From an uncultured Bacilli bacterium (lineage in GTDB: Bacteria > Bacillota_I > Bacilli_A > RF39 > UBA660), in the NCBI GenBank assembly GCA_934162125.1, contig CAKPHU010000008.1:1-35944 (forward strand): 35,944 nt of DNA, in the 5' to 3' direction. Under the pieces are notes generated by a model. It ran no database searches. It had not been told where the DNA came from and saw only the letters and a list, made by a program, of their open reading frames with translations. Position 1 is the first letter of the stretch. Each line of letters opens with the position of its first letter. Below are positions 7,121 through 17,837 of this stretch, piece after piece. A program made the position numbers and the translations under genes.

Positions 7121-9463
7121 ATGGCAACACTTTCAAAAAAAGAACTTGAAAAAATGGATAAGTACTTTAATGCTTTAAATTATTTATCTGTTGCTCAATT
7201 ATACTTGTTAGATAATCCGTTATTAAGAAGAGGATTGGTTATAACTGATGTTAAACCTAATGTAGTTGGACATTGGGGTACAGCACCAGGACAAAACTTT
7301 ATTTATATGCATTTAAATAGAGTTATTAAAAAGAATAATTTGAAGATGATATATTTATCTGGACCTGGACATGGTGGACAGGCTATGATTGCGAATAATT
7401 ATTTAGAGGGCGTTTATAGTAAATTTTATCCAGAAATAACTGAGAATGAAGAGGGCTTGAAGAAGTTATTTAAGCAATTTAGTTTCCCAGGAGGAGTTTC
7501 TAGTCATGTAGCACCTGAAACACCTGGTTCAATTCATGAAGGAGGAGAACTTGGATATAGTCTTTCACATGCAGCTGGAGCTGTTTTGGATAATCCAGAT
7601 TTAATAGCAGCTTGCGTTGTAGGTGATGGAGAAGCAGAAACTGGTCCTTTAGCAACTTCTTGGAATATTAATAAATTCTTAAATATTAAAAATGATGGTG
7701 TGGTTTTACCTATTTTACATCGTAATGGTTATAAGATTGCGAATCCAACTGTTTTTGGTAGAATGAGTGAAGAAGAAATAGAAGACTTTTTTTGTGGACT
7801 TGGTTGGAAACCTTATTTTGTAACTGGTAGTAATACACTTAAAATGCATGAGAAGATGGCTACTACTTTAGATAAAGTTATTAAAGATATTACAAGAATT
7901 AAAAAGACTGGTAGTGGTAGTTATCCAGTTATAATATTGACAACACCTAAAGGATGGACTGGTCCTAAAGAAGTTGCGGGTAAAAAGATGGAAGGATCTT
8001 TTAGAGCTCATCAAGTACCATTACCTATTACAAGAGATAATCCAGAAAATTTGAAATTATTAGAGAAATGGTTAAGAAGTTATCATCCTGAAGAATTGTT
8101 TGACGAAAAGGGAAGATTAATTCCTGAACTTAGAGAATTATGTCCAACTTATAGTAAGTGTATGGGAGCTAGTAATTATGCGAATGGTGGTCTTCTTTTA
8201 AAAGAATTAAAGACTCCAGATTGGGAAAAATATGCGATAGAAGTAAAAACTCCTGGTTGTATAGTTGATCAAGATACAATGGAACTTGGTAATTATATTA
8301 GAGATGTATTTACTTTAAATAAAGATAATAAAAACTTTAGAATATTTGGACCAGATGAAGCTTTATCTAATAGATTTAATCATGTTTTTGAAGTCGAAAA
8401 TAGAACTTGGAATTTTAAAGCAATAAAGTCTACTGATGAATATTTAGCTAAGAATGGTAGAGTAATGGATTCTTATTTATCTGAACATTTATGTCAAGGT
8501 ATGTTAGAGGGTTATTTACTTACAGGACGTCATGGCTTTATTCATAGTTATGAAGCTTTTGTAAGAATTGTTGATTCAATGGCAAGTCAACATGCTAAAT
8601 GGTTGAAAGTTTGTAATCAAATACCTTGGAGAGCTCCAATTGCTTCACTTAATTACTTATTAGTTTCACATGTTTTTCAACAAGATCATAATGGATATAC
8701 ACATCAAGATCCAGGATTCTTAAATCATTTAGTTACTAAGAAGGCAGATGTTGTAAGAATGTATTTGCCACCTGATACTAATTGTTTACTTTCTTGTTTT
8801 GAACATTGTATTAAGACTAAGAATTATGTTAATGTCATTGTTGCTTCTAAACATCCAAGACCACAATGGTTGACAATGGAGGAAGCAAAAGAACATTGTA
8901 CTAAGGGGCTTGGTGTTTGGAATTTTGCTTCTAATGATAATGGTAATCCTGATATAGTTATGGCTTGTTGTGGAGAGACTCCTACTTTAGAGACTTTGGC
9001 TGCGGTTGATATTTTAAGACGTAGTGTTAGAGATATAAAGATTAGAGTAGTAAATGTTGTTGATTTAATGAAATTACAATCTCCTGAGACTCACCCACAT
9101 GGTTTATCAGATCAAGAGTATGATAGTATATTTACAAAGAATAAACCAATTTTATTTAACTTCCATGGTTATCCGTCATTAATTCATCAATTGACTTATA
9201 AACGTCATAATAGAGATTTACATGTACATGGATATAAAGAAGAAGGAACAATTACTACAACATTTGATATTAGAGTACAAAATGAAATAGATCGTTTCCA
9301 TTTAGTAATTGCGGCATTAAAAGAAATTCCTCGTTATCAAAGTACTGGAGGAGCATTAATTGATTGGTGTAATGAGATGTTAGAGAAACATACAAATTAC
9401 ATTCATGAATATGGAGAGGATATGCCATATATAAAAGATTGGAAATGGGATAGTAATTTATAA
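7121..9463 (+). CDS. xfp: Xylulose-5-phosphate/fructose-6-phosphate phosphoketolase
   Basis: 780 residues, close to the usual 790-825. It is a cytosolic thiamine-diphosphate enzyme that splits xylulose-5-P (and often fructose-6-P) with phosphate into acetyl-phosphate plus glyceraldehyde-3-P (or erythrose-4-P). Visible signatures are LSGPGHGGQA near residue 85, EGGELGYSLSHAAGA near 140, the TPP-binding GDGEAETGPLATSW at 168-181, and YQGPDEAL-like GPDEALSNRF near 410. All point to a complete, active enzyme. Sugar preference cannot be read from sequence. It has its own promoter and terminator, so it is monocistronic. It suggests heterofermentative sugar use, with acetyl-phosphate as the energy-yielding product. 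Confidence 0.96.
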   Translation: MATLSKKELEKMDKYFNALNYLSVAQLYLLDNPLLRRGLVITDVKPNVVGHWGTAPGQNFIYMHLNRVIKKNNLKMIYLSGPGHGGQAMIANNYLEGVYSKFYPEITENEEGLKKLFKQFSFPGGVSSHVAPETPGSIHEGGELGYSLSHAAGAVLDNPDLIAACVVGDGEAETGPLATSWNINKFLNIKNDGVVLPILHRNGYKIANPTVFGRMSEEEIEDFFCGLGWKPYFVTGSNTLKMHEKMATTLDKVIKDITRIKKTGSGSYPVIILTTPKGWTGPKEVAGKKMEGSFRAHQVPLPITRDNPENLKLLEKWLRSYHPEELFDEKGRLIPELRELCPTYSKCMGASNYANGGLLLKELKTPDWEKYAIEVKTPGCIVDQDTMELGNYIRDVFTLNKDNKNFRIFGPDEALSNRFNHVFEVENRTWNFKAIKSTDEYLAKNGRVMDSYLSEHLCQGMLEGYLLTGRHGFIHSYEAFVRIVDSMASQHAKWLKVCNQIPWRAPIASLNYLLVSHVFQQDHNGYTHQDPGFLNHLVTKKADVVRMYLPPDTNCLLSCFEHCIKTKNYVNVIVASKHPRPQWLTMEEAKEHCTKGLGVWNFASNDNGNPDIVMACCGETPTLETLAAVDILRRSVRDIKIRVVNVVDLMKLQSPETHPHGLSDQEYDSIFTKNKPILFNFHGYPSLIHQLTYKRHNRDLHVHGYKEEGTITTTFDIRVQNEIDRFHLVIAALKEIPRYQSTGGALIDWCNEMLEKHTNYIHEYGEDMPYIKDWKWDSNL

Positions 9464-9468
9464 TTTTT

Positions 9469-9499
9469 AAAGAATAGTTCGAAAGAATTATTCTTTTTT
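9469..9499 (+). terminator. Intrinsic terminator after phosphoketolase
   Basis: AAAGAATAGTTC pairs with GAATTATTCTTT over the loop GAAA (one G-T pair), then T residues. The 22 bases 9483-9504 are identical to 13305-13326 in the terminator after the VWA gene. Confidence 0.92.
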
Positions 9500-9504
9500 C
9501 TTTT
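9483..9504 (+). repeat. 22-bp direct repeat, left copy (flanks the VWA gene)
   Basis: AAGAATTATTCTTTTTTCTTTT, identical to 13305-13326. The two copies bracket exactly one gene, the phase-variable VWA protein. Each is the 3' arm and T tail of a terminator, so convergent resemblance is possible, but a stretch of this length and identity permits recombination. Confidence 0.75.
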
Positions 9505-9522
9505 GTAAAATAGGTCAATTAC

Positions 9523-9551
9523 TTGAATTGGTTAGAGAAAGATGATATTAT
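9523..9551 (+). promoter_or_regulatory. Promoter of the phase-variable VWA gene
   Basis: TTGAAT at 9523-9528 and TATTAT at 9546-9551 with a 17-base spacer, leaving a leader of about 75 bases before the ATG at 9633. The Shine-Dalgarno GGTGA is at 9623-9627. The repeat lies after the start codon, so it changes frame rather than promoter spacing. Confidence 0.55.
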
Positions 9552-9632
9552 TTAGATAGTAGAAGTATAGAAGAGTAGGGAGTTACTCGAATTTGTTGTG
9601 CGGAATAAAAATTTGTAAAAGTTGGTGAAAAT

Positions 9633-13277
<3,645 letters not shown>

Positions 13278-13290
13278 TAATACTTTGAAA

Positions 13291-13321
13291 AAGAAATAAT
13301 TCGGAAGAATTATTCTTTTTT
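13291..13321 (+). terminator. Intrinsic terminator after the VWA gene
   Basis: AAGAAATAATTC pairs with GAATTATTCTT (one bulge) over GGAA, then six T. Confidence 0.88.
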
Positions 13322-13326
13322 CTTTT
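13305..13326 (+). repeat. 22-bp direct repeat, right copy
   Basis: Identical to 9483-9504 (AAGAATTATTCTTTTTTCTTTT); see the left copy. Confidence 0.75.
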
Positions 13327-13341
13327 CTTTTTAGAAAGAAA

Positions 13342-13350
13342 TGTTATAAT
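13342..13350 (+). promoter_or_regulatory. Extended -10 promoter TGTTATAAT
   Basis: TGTTATAAT 21 bases before the ATG at 13371, with no clear -35. The same nonamer is found at 15390, 16422, 22466, 31507 and 33104. Confidence 0.7.
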
Positions 13351-13370
13351 AACTTTTCGGAGGGAGTCGT

Positions 13371-14828
13371 ATGCCTGATTATTTTGACTTTATTATTTAT
13401 TTAGCATTTGAAGTTAGTACTACCTATCAAGATATTAGAAGTCTTTCTATTCAACAGTTACATGATTATAGAGTGAGACTTTTACAGAAACATATAAGTT
13501 ATCATGAAAATTTTGATCATAATGATGATTTACAGCTTTCAGAAAGATTAGAACGTTTTCATAAGAAGGGTTTAACTATAACTCCTACTGAAGAGTTAGA
13601 ATATTTATTTAAATTTATTGCGGATCACGGCGATACGTTTAGTTATAAAAATGGAATTGTTTCTTTAAAAGAAGGAGTTACTTCTAAAAGATTGCAGAAA
13701 GAAAAATTTGATTTGCCTTCATGTAAGAACGGCGAAGATGATTTAATATGTGAAGAACTTGTTGATTTTGGAGATAGTGTTACATGTTTGAATACTCTTC
13801 ATGTGACTAAGTTAAGGGATTTTGTTTATAGTATTGTAGAAGATGAAAAAGAAGTGGAGAAAGCTTACTCTGAAGGTGATTTAGATAAGATTCGTTTAGC
13901 TGTTACAAATAAAGAAAATTATGTTAATTTTAAGCTTAGATTAATTGGAAATTTTAATTTAACTAAAATGCGTTGTTGTGAAAGAATATTAACTGATTTC
14001 TGTGCAGTTGATGAAGCAACAGTAGGCAATGATGTATGGCCATTGAGTGCTGATTTAATGGGTAATGATCCTTTCTATGGTTATTGTTCTTTCTATTTTG
14101 CAGCAGACTTTGATAATCCTTTTCAAAGAGCTATTTTTGATGTAGGAGATCTTACATATGATAGACTGTTTGATGGAATGAGAGTACTTTGGGCATGGCG
14201 TAAACCTAGAAAATATACAGATATTGAAATTTTAGATGACGATGATGAACAAGCAGAAATGGATTTGGATTGTGAAGATGAATTTGCGAGTGGTGATGAA
14301 GAGGTTTCTGATTATTCTGATGAAGCAGTTGATATTAATTCATTACAAATATATGAACTTGATAAAAAGAGAAACTTAACTTTCTATTTAACTTATATTA
14401 GAGAATTAGATCGTTATATGGAAGCATGCGGAACTAGTGATGAGTTAGTTAGTAGTAGAAATAGATTATTATATTTACTTGATGCTTATGATAAAGAACT
14501 TTATGAACCAGTTAATTTTAATAGAGAATTGAGTACAGTTAGTGAAGAGAAATTTAAAGATGATGGCTCTTTTTATAGTATGAGTAGAGAGTTCTTAATA
14601 GATATGTTAGAAGGTTGGGATGAAAAGTTTTCTGAAGAAGCTAGACTTAAAAAAGTAATATTTGCTTCGACATATTATAGTTTGACTGGAGATTCTAGAG
14701 TAGAAAACATAGCTAGAAAATATAATGATGCACCTTTAGGAAAAACAGTCTTTAAAGCAGTATTTGATCATGATTATGGAGACTTTAATAGAGATACAGG
14801 AAAGAAATTAGTAAAAACAGATAATTAA
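13371..14828 (+). CDS. Hypothetical acidic cytosolic protein
   Basis: 485 residues; I do not recognise the family. No signal peptide or membrane helix is visible. It is rich in Asp and Glu, with a very acidic low-complexity linker at about residues 285-325 (ILDDDDEQAEMDLD, then GDEEVSDYSDE) that splits it into an N-terminal part of about 280 residues and a helical C-terminal part of about 160. The N-terminal part contains a Cys pair in KMRCCERI and aromatic-rich segments (DPFYGYCSFYFAADFDNPFQ). Start is the ATG after the Shine-Dalgarno CGGAGGGA (13358-13365). It is a single-gene unit with its own extended -10 promoter and a perfect terminator. It may be confined to this organism's clade. A cytosolic location is inferred from composition. 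Confidence 0.8.
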   Translation: MPDYFDFIIYLAFEVSTTYQDIRSLSIQQLHDYRVRLLQKHISYHENFDHNDDLQLSERLERFHKKGLTITPTEELEYLFKFIADHGDTFSYKNGIVSLKEGVTSKRLQKEKFDLPSCKNGEDDLICEELVDFGDSVTCLNTLHVTKLRDFVYSIVEDEKEVEKAYSEGDLDKIRLAVTNKENYVNFKLRLIGNFNLTKMRCCERILTDFCAVDEATVGNDVWPLSADLMGNDPFYGYCSFYFAADFDNPFQRAIFDVGDLTYDRLFDGMRVLWAWRKPRKYTDIEILDDDDEQAEMDLDCEDEFASGDEEVSDYSDEAVDINSLQIYELDKKRNLTFYLTYIRELDRYMEACGTSDELVSSRNRLLYLLDAYDKELYEPVNFNRELSTVSEEKFKDDGSFYSMSREFLIDMLEGWDEKFSEEARLKKVIFASTYYSLTGDSRVENIARKYNDAPLGKTVFKAVFDHDYGDFNRDTGKKLVKTDN

Positions 14829-14829
14829 T

Positions 14830-14855
14830 AAGTACTATCTAAATAGTACTTTTTT
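14830..14855 (+). terminator. Intrinsic terminator
   Basis: Perfect 9-bp stem AAGTACTAT / ATAGTACTT around CTAA with a T tail. Confidence 0.95.
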
Positions 14856-14888
14856 AGTATAAAATTTTAAAAAAAGAATATAATAAAA

Positions 14889-14915
14889 TTAGCACTCAGT
14901 ATTGACAAGTGCTAA
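14889..14915 (+). promoter_or_regulatory. CIRCE operator (HrcA site) upstream of hsp20
   Basis: TTAGCACTC-N9-AAGTGCTAA: left arm exact, right arm 8 of 9 against the CIRCE consensus. It overlaps the -35 exactly as at htpG, and both spacers end in TATTGAC. Confidence 0.96.
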
Positions 14916-14930
14916 TAAAAGTGGTATAAC
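14902..14930 (+). promoter_or_regulatory. hsp20 promoter
   Basis: TTGACA at 14902-14907 and TATAAC at 14925-14930, 17-base spacer, within and just after the CIRCE element. The geometry is identical to the htpG promoter. Confidence 0.88.
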
Positions 14931-14960
14931 ATAATTGTAATCGAAAGGAAGATGATAAAT

Positions 14961-15356
14961 ATGGATATTATGCCAAGAAAATTTTATTTAGATGATATAT
15001 TTGATGAGATGATGTTACCTAAGAAGGAACAACACATGAAATGTGATATTTATGAAAAAGATGGTAATTACCATATAGAAATGGATGTTCCAGGATTTGA
15101 TAAGAAAGATATTTCTATCGAAGCTAATGATGGTTACTTAACTATTACTGCAGAAAAGAATAGTGAAGATGAAGAGAAAAATGAAAACAAAAACTATATA
15201 CGTCGTGAAAGAGTATATGGTAAAGTAGAAAGATCATTCTATTTAGGGGATTTGGATCAAGATAAGATTGATGCTGAATTCAAAAATGGTATTTTGAATA
15301 TCGTTGTTCCTAAAAAAGAAGAAACATCTAATAAAAAACGTATCGAAATTAAATAA
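14961..15356 (+). CDS. hsp20: Small heat shock protein, Hsp20/alpha-crystallin family
   Basis: About 131 residues, typical size. The alpha-crystallin domain spans roughly residues 28-120: CDIYEKDGNYHIEMDVPGF, KKDISIEANDGYLTITAEK, the RRERVYGKVERSF strand and the hallmark GILNIVVPK. The C-terminal IEIK tail fits the I-x-I motif that docks between dimers in oligomers. It holds unfolded proteins without ATP for refolding in the cytosol. I place the start at ATG 14961 (MDIMPRKF); an in-frame ATG at 14952 lies only 2 bases from the Shine-Dalgarno AAAGGA. HrcA control is predicted from the CIRCE site, and a terminator directly follows. The htpG gene at 3514 carries the same control. Confidence 0.96.
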   Translation: MDIMPRKFYLDDIFDEMMLPKKEQHMKCDIYEKDGNYHIEMDVPGFDKKDISIEANDGYLTITAEKNSEDEEKNENKNYIRRERVYGKVERSFYLGDLDQDKIDAEFKNGILNIVVPKKEETSNKKRIEIK

Positions 15357-15360
15357 TTTT

Positions 15361-15381
15361 AGCACCTTATGGTGCTTTTTT
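15361..15381 (+). terminator. Intrinsic terminator after hsp20
   Basis: AGCACC / GGTGCT stem around TTAT with a T tail. Confidence 0.92.
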
Positions 15382-15389
15382 GTTTATTA

Positions 15390-15398
15390 TGTTATAAT
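15390..15398 (+). promoter_or_regulatory. Extended -10 promoter TGTTATAAT
   Basis: Only 8 bases after the hsp20 terminator and 19 before the next ATG; no -35 match. Confidence 0.7.
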
Positions 15399-15417
15399 TA
15401 TTTTGAGGTGGAGGTAT

Positions 15418-15930
15418 ATGAAAAGCAAATATGTAATTCCAACTATACTTACAATAATCGCAATAGTTGTAATAATCTTCTTCTTTGTTAATGCTAAACA
15501 ACCATATGTAGAATGTAGTCGTACAACTAAAAACGAATATAGTCAAGTGAATGAAGATATTGTTGTTAAATTAGACAATAATAAAATATCTGGTATGACA
15601 CTTACAAGGAAGATTATTCTTAATGATAAATATTTAAGTGAAGAAAACTTAGATATGATTGAGAATGAACTTAAAGAAGCATATCGTTATATTGATAGTA
15701 GTAAATTATCATTTTCTAGAGGAATTAATTATGTTTTAGTAATGATTGATGTAAAAGATGATGAAACATTAATCTTAAAAAATATAAAGGTTTCTTATGA
15801 TAATGATTTAAATATTTATATTAATCCTAATACTAAGAGTAGTGAAGTTGTTACTTTAAAGATGAAGGATAAATATAGTGAAGGTGAATTCATGACAATG
15901 ATGAAACAAGAAGGGTATGTTTGTAAATAG
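15418..15930 (+). CDS. Hypothetical membrane-anchored extracellular protein
   Basis: 170 residues from the ATG at 15418, chosen for the strong GAGGTGGAGG Shine-Dalgarno (15405-15414). An upstream in-frame ATG at 15304 lies inside hsp20 and would read through its terminator, so I reject it. One N-terminal transmembrane helix (about 5-25, IPTILTIIAIVVIIFFF) is followed by an extracellular domain of about 140 residues with alternating strands. The domain has one Cys near the helix (YVECSRT) and one at the very C-terminus (GYVCK), which could form a disulfide. This resembles small DUF1307/YehR-like surface proteins only in size. The family is not recognised. The next gene begins directly after its stop. 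Confidence 0.8.
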   Translation: MKSKYVIPTILTIIAIVVIIFFFVNAKQPYVECSRTTKNEYSQVNEDIVVKLDNNKISGMTLTRKIILNDKYLSEENLDMIENELKEAYRYIDSSKLSFSRGINYVLVMIDVKDDETLILKNIKVSYDNDLNIYINPNTKSSEVVTLKMKDKYSEGEFMTMMKQEGYVCK

Positions 15931-16200
15931 ATGGAATATGATATAGATAAGTTAATTGTAGAGATGGACTTCAATAGTTTAAAAATGGCTTCTTGTAAAA
16001 ATGGTCTCTTACTTACTAATCAAGAGGTGGAAGTTTTAAGAAGATATGATATAGATTATGAAAGTTGTAGTAGTTTGAAAGATGTTCTTTTTAAAATAGA
16101 AGATGTGCTTTCTTTGGAAGTTGTAGATGATGCTATGGATTTAGAGAATATTTCACAATCGATAGCAGAGAGAGATTATTATCAGAATACAAATAAGTGA
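15931..16200 (+). CDS. Small hypothetical protein
   Basis: 89 residues, acidic and predicted helical, with no membrane segment. The ATG follows the TAG of the upstream gene with no gap and there is no good Shine-Dalgarno, so translation probably depends on coupling. The pattern LLLTNQEVEVLRRYDIDYES followed by a short helix resembles the phage- and host-encoded small helical proteins seen next to cysteine desulfurase genes, but I cannot name a family. It stops (TGA) 12 bases before the next ATG. Confidence 0.7.
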   Translation: MEYDIDKLIVEMDFNSLKMASCKNGLLLTNQEVEVLRRYDIDYESCSSLKDVLFKIEDVLSLEVVDDAMDLENISQSIAERDYYQNTNK

Positions 16201-16212
16201 GGGATATATATT

Positions 16213-16404
16213 ATGAATTATATGTTAGATAAACTTAATAAGTTAGAAAAGAAAGATGTTATTTTAGGGGCAGGAGATAAAATAGTAGAAGAACTTATTA
16301 ATAATAAAGATTTAGATGATAGTGAAAGATTAATGGCAATAGAATATGCAGTAGCTAAACTTAATAATATTTTATATAATATAAGTGGTGATGAAAAAGA
16401 ATAG
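16213..16404 (+). CDS. Small hypothetical helical protein
   Basis: 63 residues, helical, charged, no signal. A weak Shine-Dalgarno (GAGGG, 16200-16204) precedes the ATG. Third gene of the small 15418-16404 operon. Its TAG stop lies inside the stem of the terminator at 16400-16422. No family recognised. Codon use and regular spacing favour a real gene over a chance frame. Confidence 0.7.
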   Translation: MNYMLDKLNKLEKKDVILGAGDKIVEELINNKDLDDSERLMAIEYAVAKLNNILYNISGDEKE

Positions 16405-16422
16405 ATTATATCTATTTTTTTT
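16400..16422 (+). terminator. Intrinsic terminator overlapping a stop codon
   Basis: AATAGA / TCTATT stem with six further T; the stem includes the stop codon of the upstream gene. The extended -10 of the next gene begins at the last T. Confidence 0.8.
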
Positions 16423-16430
16423 GTTATAAT
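16422..16430 (+). promoter_or_regulatory. Extended -10 promoter TGTTATAAT of the desulfurase operon
   Basis: It abuts the upstream terminator. The expected transcript would start near 16437, at the Shine-Dalgarno GGTGAT, giving a nearly absent leader. Confidence 0.65.
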
Positions 16431-16447
16431 TTTAGTGGTGATTGAGA

Positions 16448-17572
16448 ATGATATATTTAGATTATAGTGCTACTACTCCAGTAAATGAAGAAGTATTAGA
16501 TACTTATGTTAATGTAGTTAGAAATTATAAGGGTAATCCTAATTCTTTACATAAGTTAGGGGTAGAAGCAAAAAAATTAATAGATGCAGCAACTGAACAG
16601 ATTGCAGGTATTTTAAAAGTTAAACCAGATGAAATAATTTATACTAGTGGGGCAAGTGAAGCTAATAATACAGCAATTAAGGGAATATGTTTGAAATATC
16701 AAAATAGAGGGAAACATATTATTACAACTGAACTTGAACATTCTTCAGTAATTGCACCGCTTAATTATTTAACTAGTTTAGGTTTTGAAGTTGATTTTGT
16801 TAAATTAGATGAGAATGGTGTTGTTGATTTAGATGATTTAAGACGTTTAATGAGAGATGATACTATTTTGGTTTCAATTGCTTCAATAAATAGTGAAGTT
16901 GGAATAAGACAACCAATTAAAGAAATAGGAAAAATAGTAAAGGAATATCCTAAAGCTTATTTTCATAGTGACATTACACAAAGTGTTGGGAAAGAAATAA
17001 TTGATCTTGAAAATGTTGATTTAGCTAGTTTTTCAGCTCAAAAGTTTTTTGGGATGAAAGGTGTAGGTTGTTTAATAAAGAAAGAAAATATTATAATTGA
17101 ACCTTTAATTCATGGTGGTAAATCAACTACTATTTTTAGAAGTGGAACACCTGCTACGCCATTGATTGCTTCTATGGCTAAGGCTTTAAGACTTGCTTAT
17201 CAAGATTTTTCTGAGAAAGAAAGAAAAGTTCAAGAAATAAATAAATATTTAAGAGACAAGTTAGAAGGATTAGATGTTGTTATTAACAGTAATGAATATG
17301 CAATTAGTAATGTTCTTAATATAAGTTTAAATAAAATAAAACCTGAGACTATGTTACATGCTTTAGAACAAGATGATATTTATATTTCTACACAGACAGC
17401 TTGTTCTACGGGTAATTATTCAAAGGCTGTTTATGCAGTTGTTAGAGATGAAGATAGGGCAGCACATAGTATTAGAATTAGTCTTAGTTATTTAACTACT
17501 AAGGAAGAGATTGATTTCTTTGTAGAAAGTTTAAAAAAGAATATAGCTGATTTGAGTAGTTTAGCTAGGTGA
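16448..17572 (+). CDS. nifS: Cysteine desulfurase (NifS/IscS family)
   Basis: 374 residues, the normal size. A cytosolic pyridoxal-phosphate enzyme that takes sulfur from cysteine as a persulfide for Fe-S clusters or thiolated tRNA. It starts with YLDYSATTP, the family signature. His98 lies in TTELEHSSV (ring stacking), Lys199 in SAQKFFGMKG binds the cofactor, and the mobile loop Cys319 in TQTACSTGN carries the persulfide. I chose ATG 16448 after GGTGAT (16437-16442) over the in-frame TTG at 16442. A thioredoxin-like gene follows within 3 bases and a thioredoxin-CcdA fusion after that, suggesting a shared thiol chemistry theme. A tRNA-thiolation partner (ThiI) or scaffold (SufU) is not in the window, so the exact acceptor is open. 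Confidence 0.95.
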   Translation: MIYLDYSATTPVNEEVLDTYVNVVRNYKGNPNSLHKLGVEAKKLIDAATEQIAGILKVKPDEIIYTSGASEANNTAIKGICLKYQNRGKHIITTELEHSSVIAPLNYLTSLGFEVDFVKLDENGVVDLDDLRRLMRDDTILVSIASINSEVGIRQPIKEIGKIVKEYPKAYFHSDITQSVGKEIIDLENVDLASFSAQKFFGMKGVGCLIKKENIIIEPLIHGGKSTTIFRSGTPATPLIASMAKALRLAYQDFSEKERKVQEINKYLRDKLEGLDVVINSNEYAISNVLNISLNKIKPETMLHALEQDDIYISTQTACSTGNYSKAVYAVVRDEDRAAHSIRISLSYLTTKEEIDFFVESLKKNIADLSSLAR

Positions 17573-17575
17573 TTT

Positions 17576-17836
17576 ATGAGAGTTGTGAAGATTAATGCTT
17601 TGTGGTGTAGTGCTTGTTTAGTCATGAATAAAGTATGGAAAAAGATAGAAGATAAGTACAATTTTGAAGTACTACAACTTGATTATGATATGGATGAAGA
17701 AGAAGTAGAAAAATATAATGTTGGTGAAGTGTTACCAGTATTTATATTTTTTGATGGTGATAAAGAGATTTTAAGAGTGACTGGCGAGAAAAGTGAAAAA
17801 GAGTTTTTAGAATTAATAAAGAGGTTGGGTGAATAA
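17576..17836 (+). CDS. Thioredoxin-like protein with WCSAC active site
   Basis: 86 residues, a minimal thioredoxin fold. The redox motif is W10-C11-S-A-C14, the cis-Pro region is LPVFIFF, and DGDKEILRVTGEKS completes the last strands. No signal peptide, so it is cytosolic. The Shine-Dalgarno AGGTGAT overlaps the stop of the desulfurase gene, and its own end overlaps the ribosome site of the following membrane thioredoxin-CcdA gene. The simplest reading is that it hands electrons to the membrane CcdA domain, or reduces persulfide on the desulfurase. Both are inferences from context. Confidence 0.88.
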   Translation: MRVVKINALWCSACLVMNKVWKKIEDKYNFEVLQLDYDMDEEEVEKYNVGEVLPVFIFFDGDKEILRVTGEKSEKEFLELIKRLGE

Positions 17837-17837
17837 A

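Noticed and set aside
15304..15417. Longer N-terminus for the 15418 gene
   Set aside because: It would run inside hsp20 and through the hsp20 terminator; a strong Shine-Dalgarno marks 15418.
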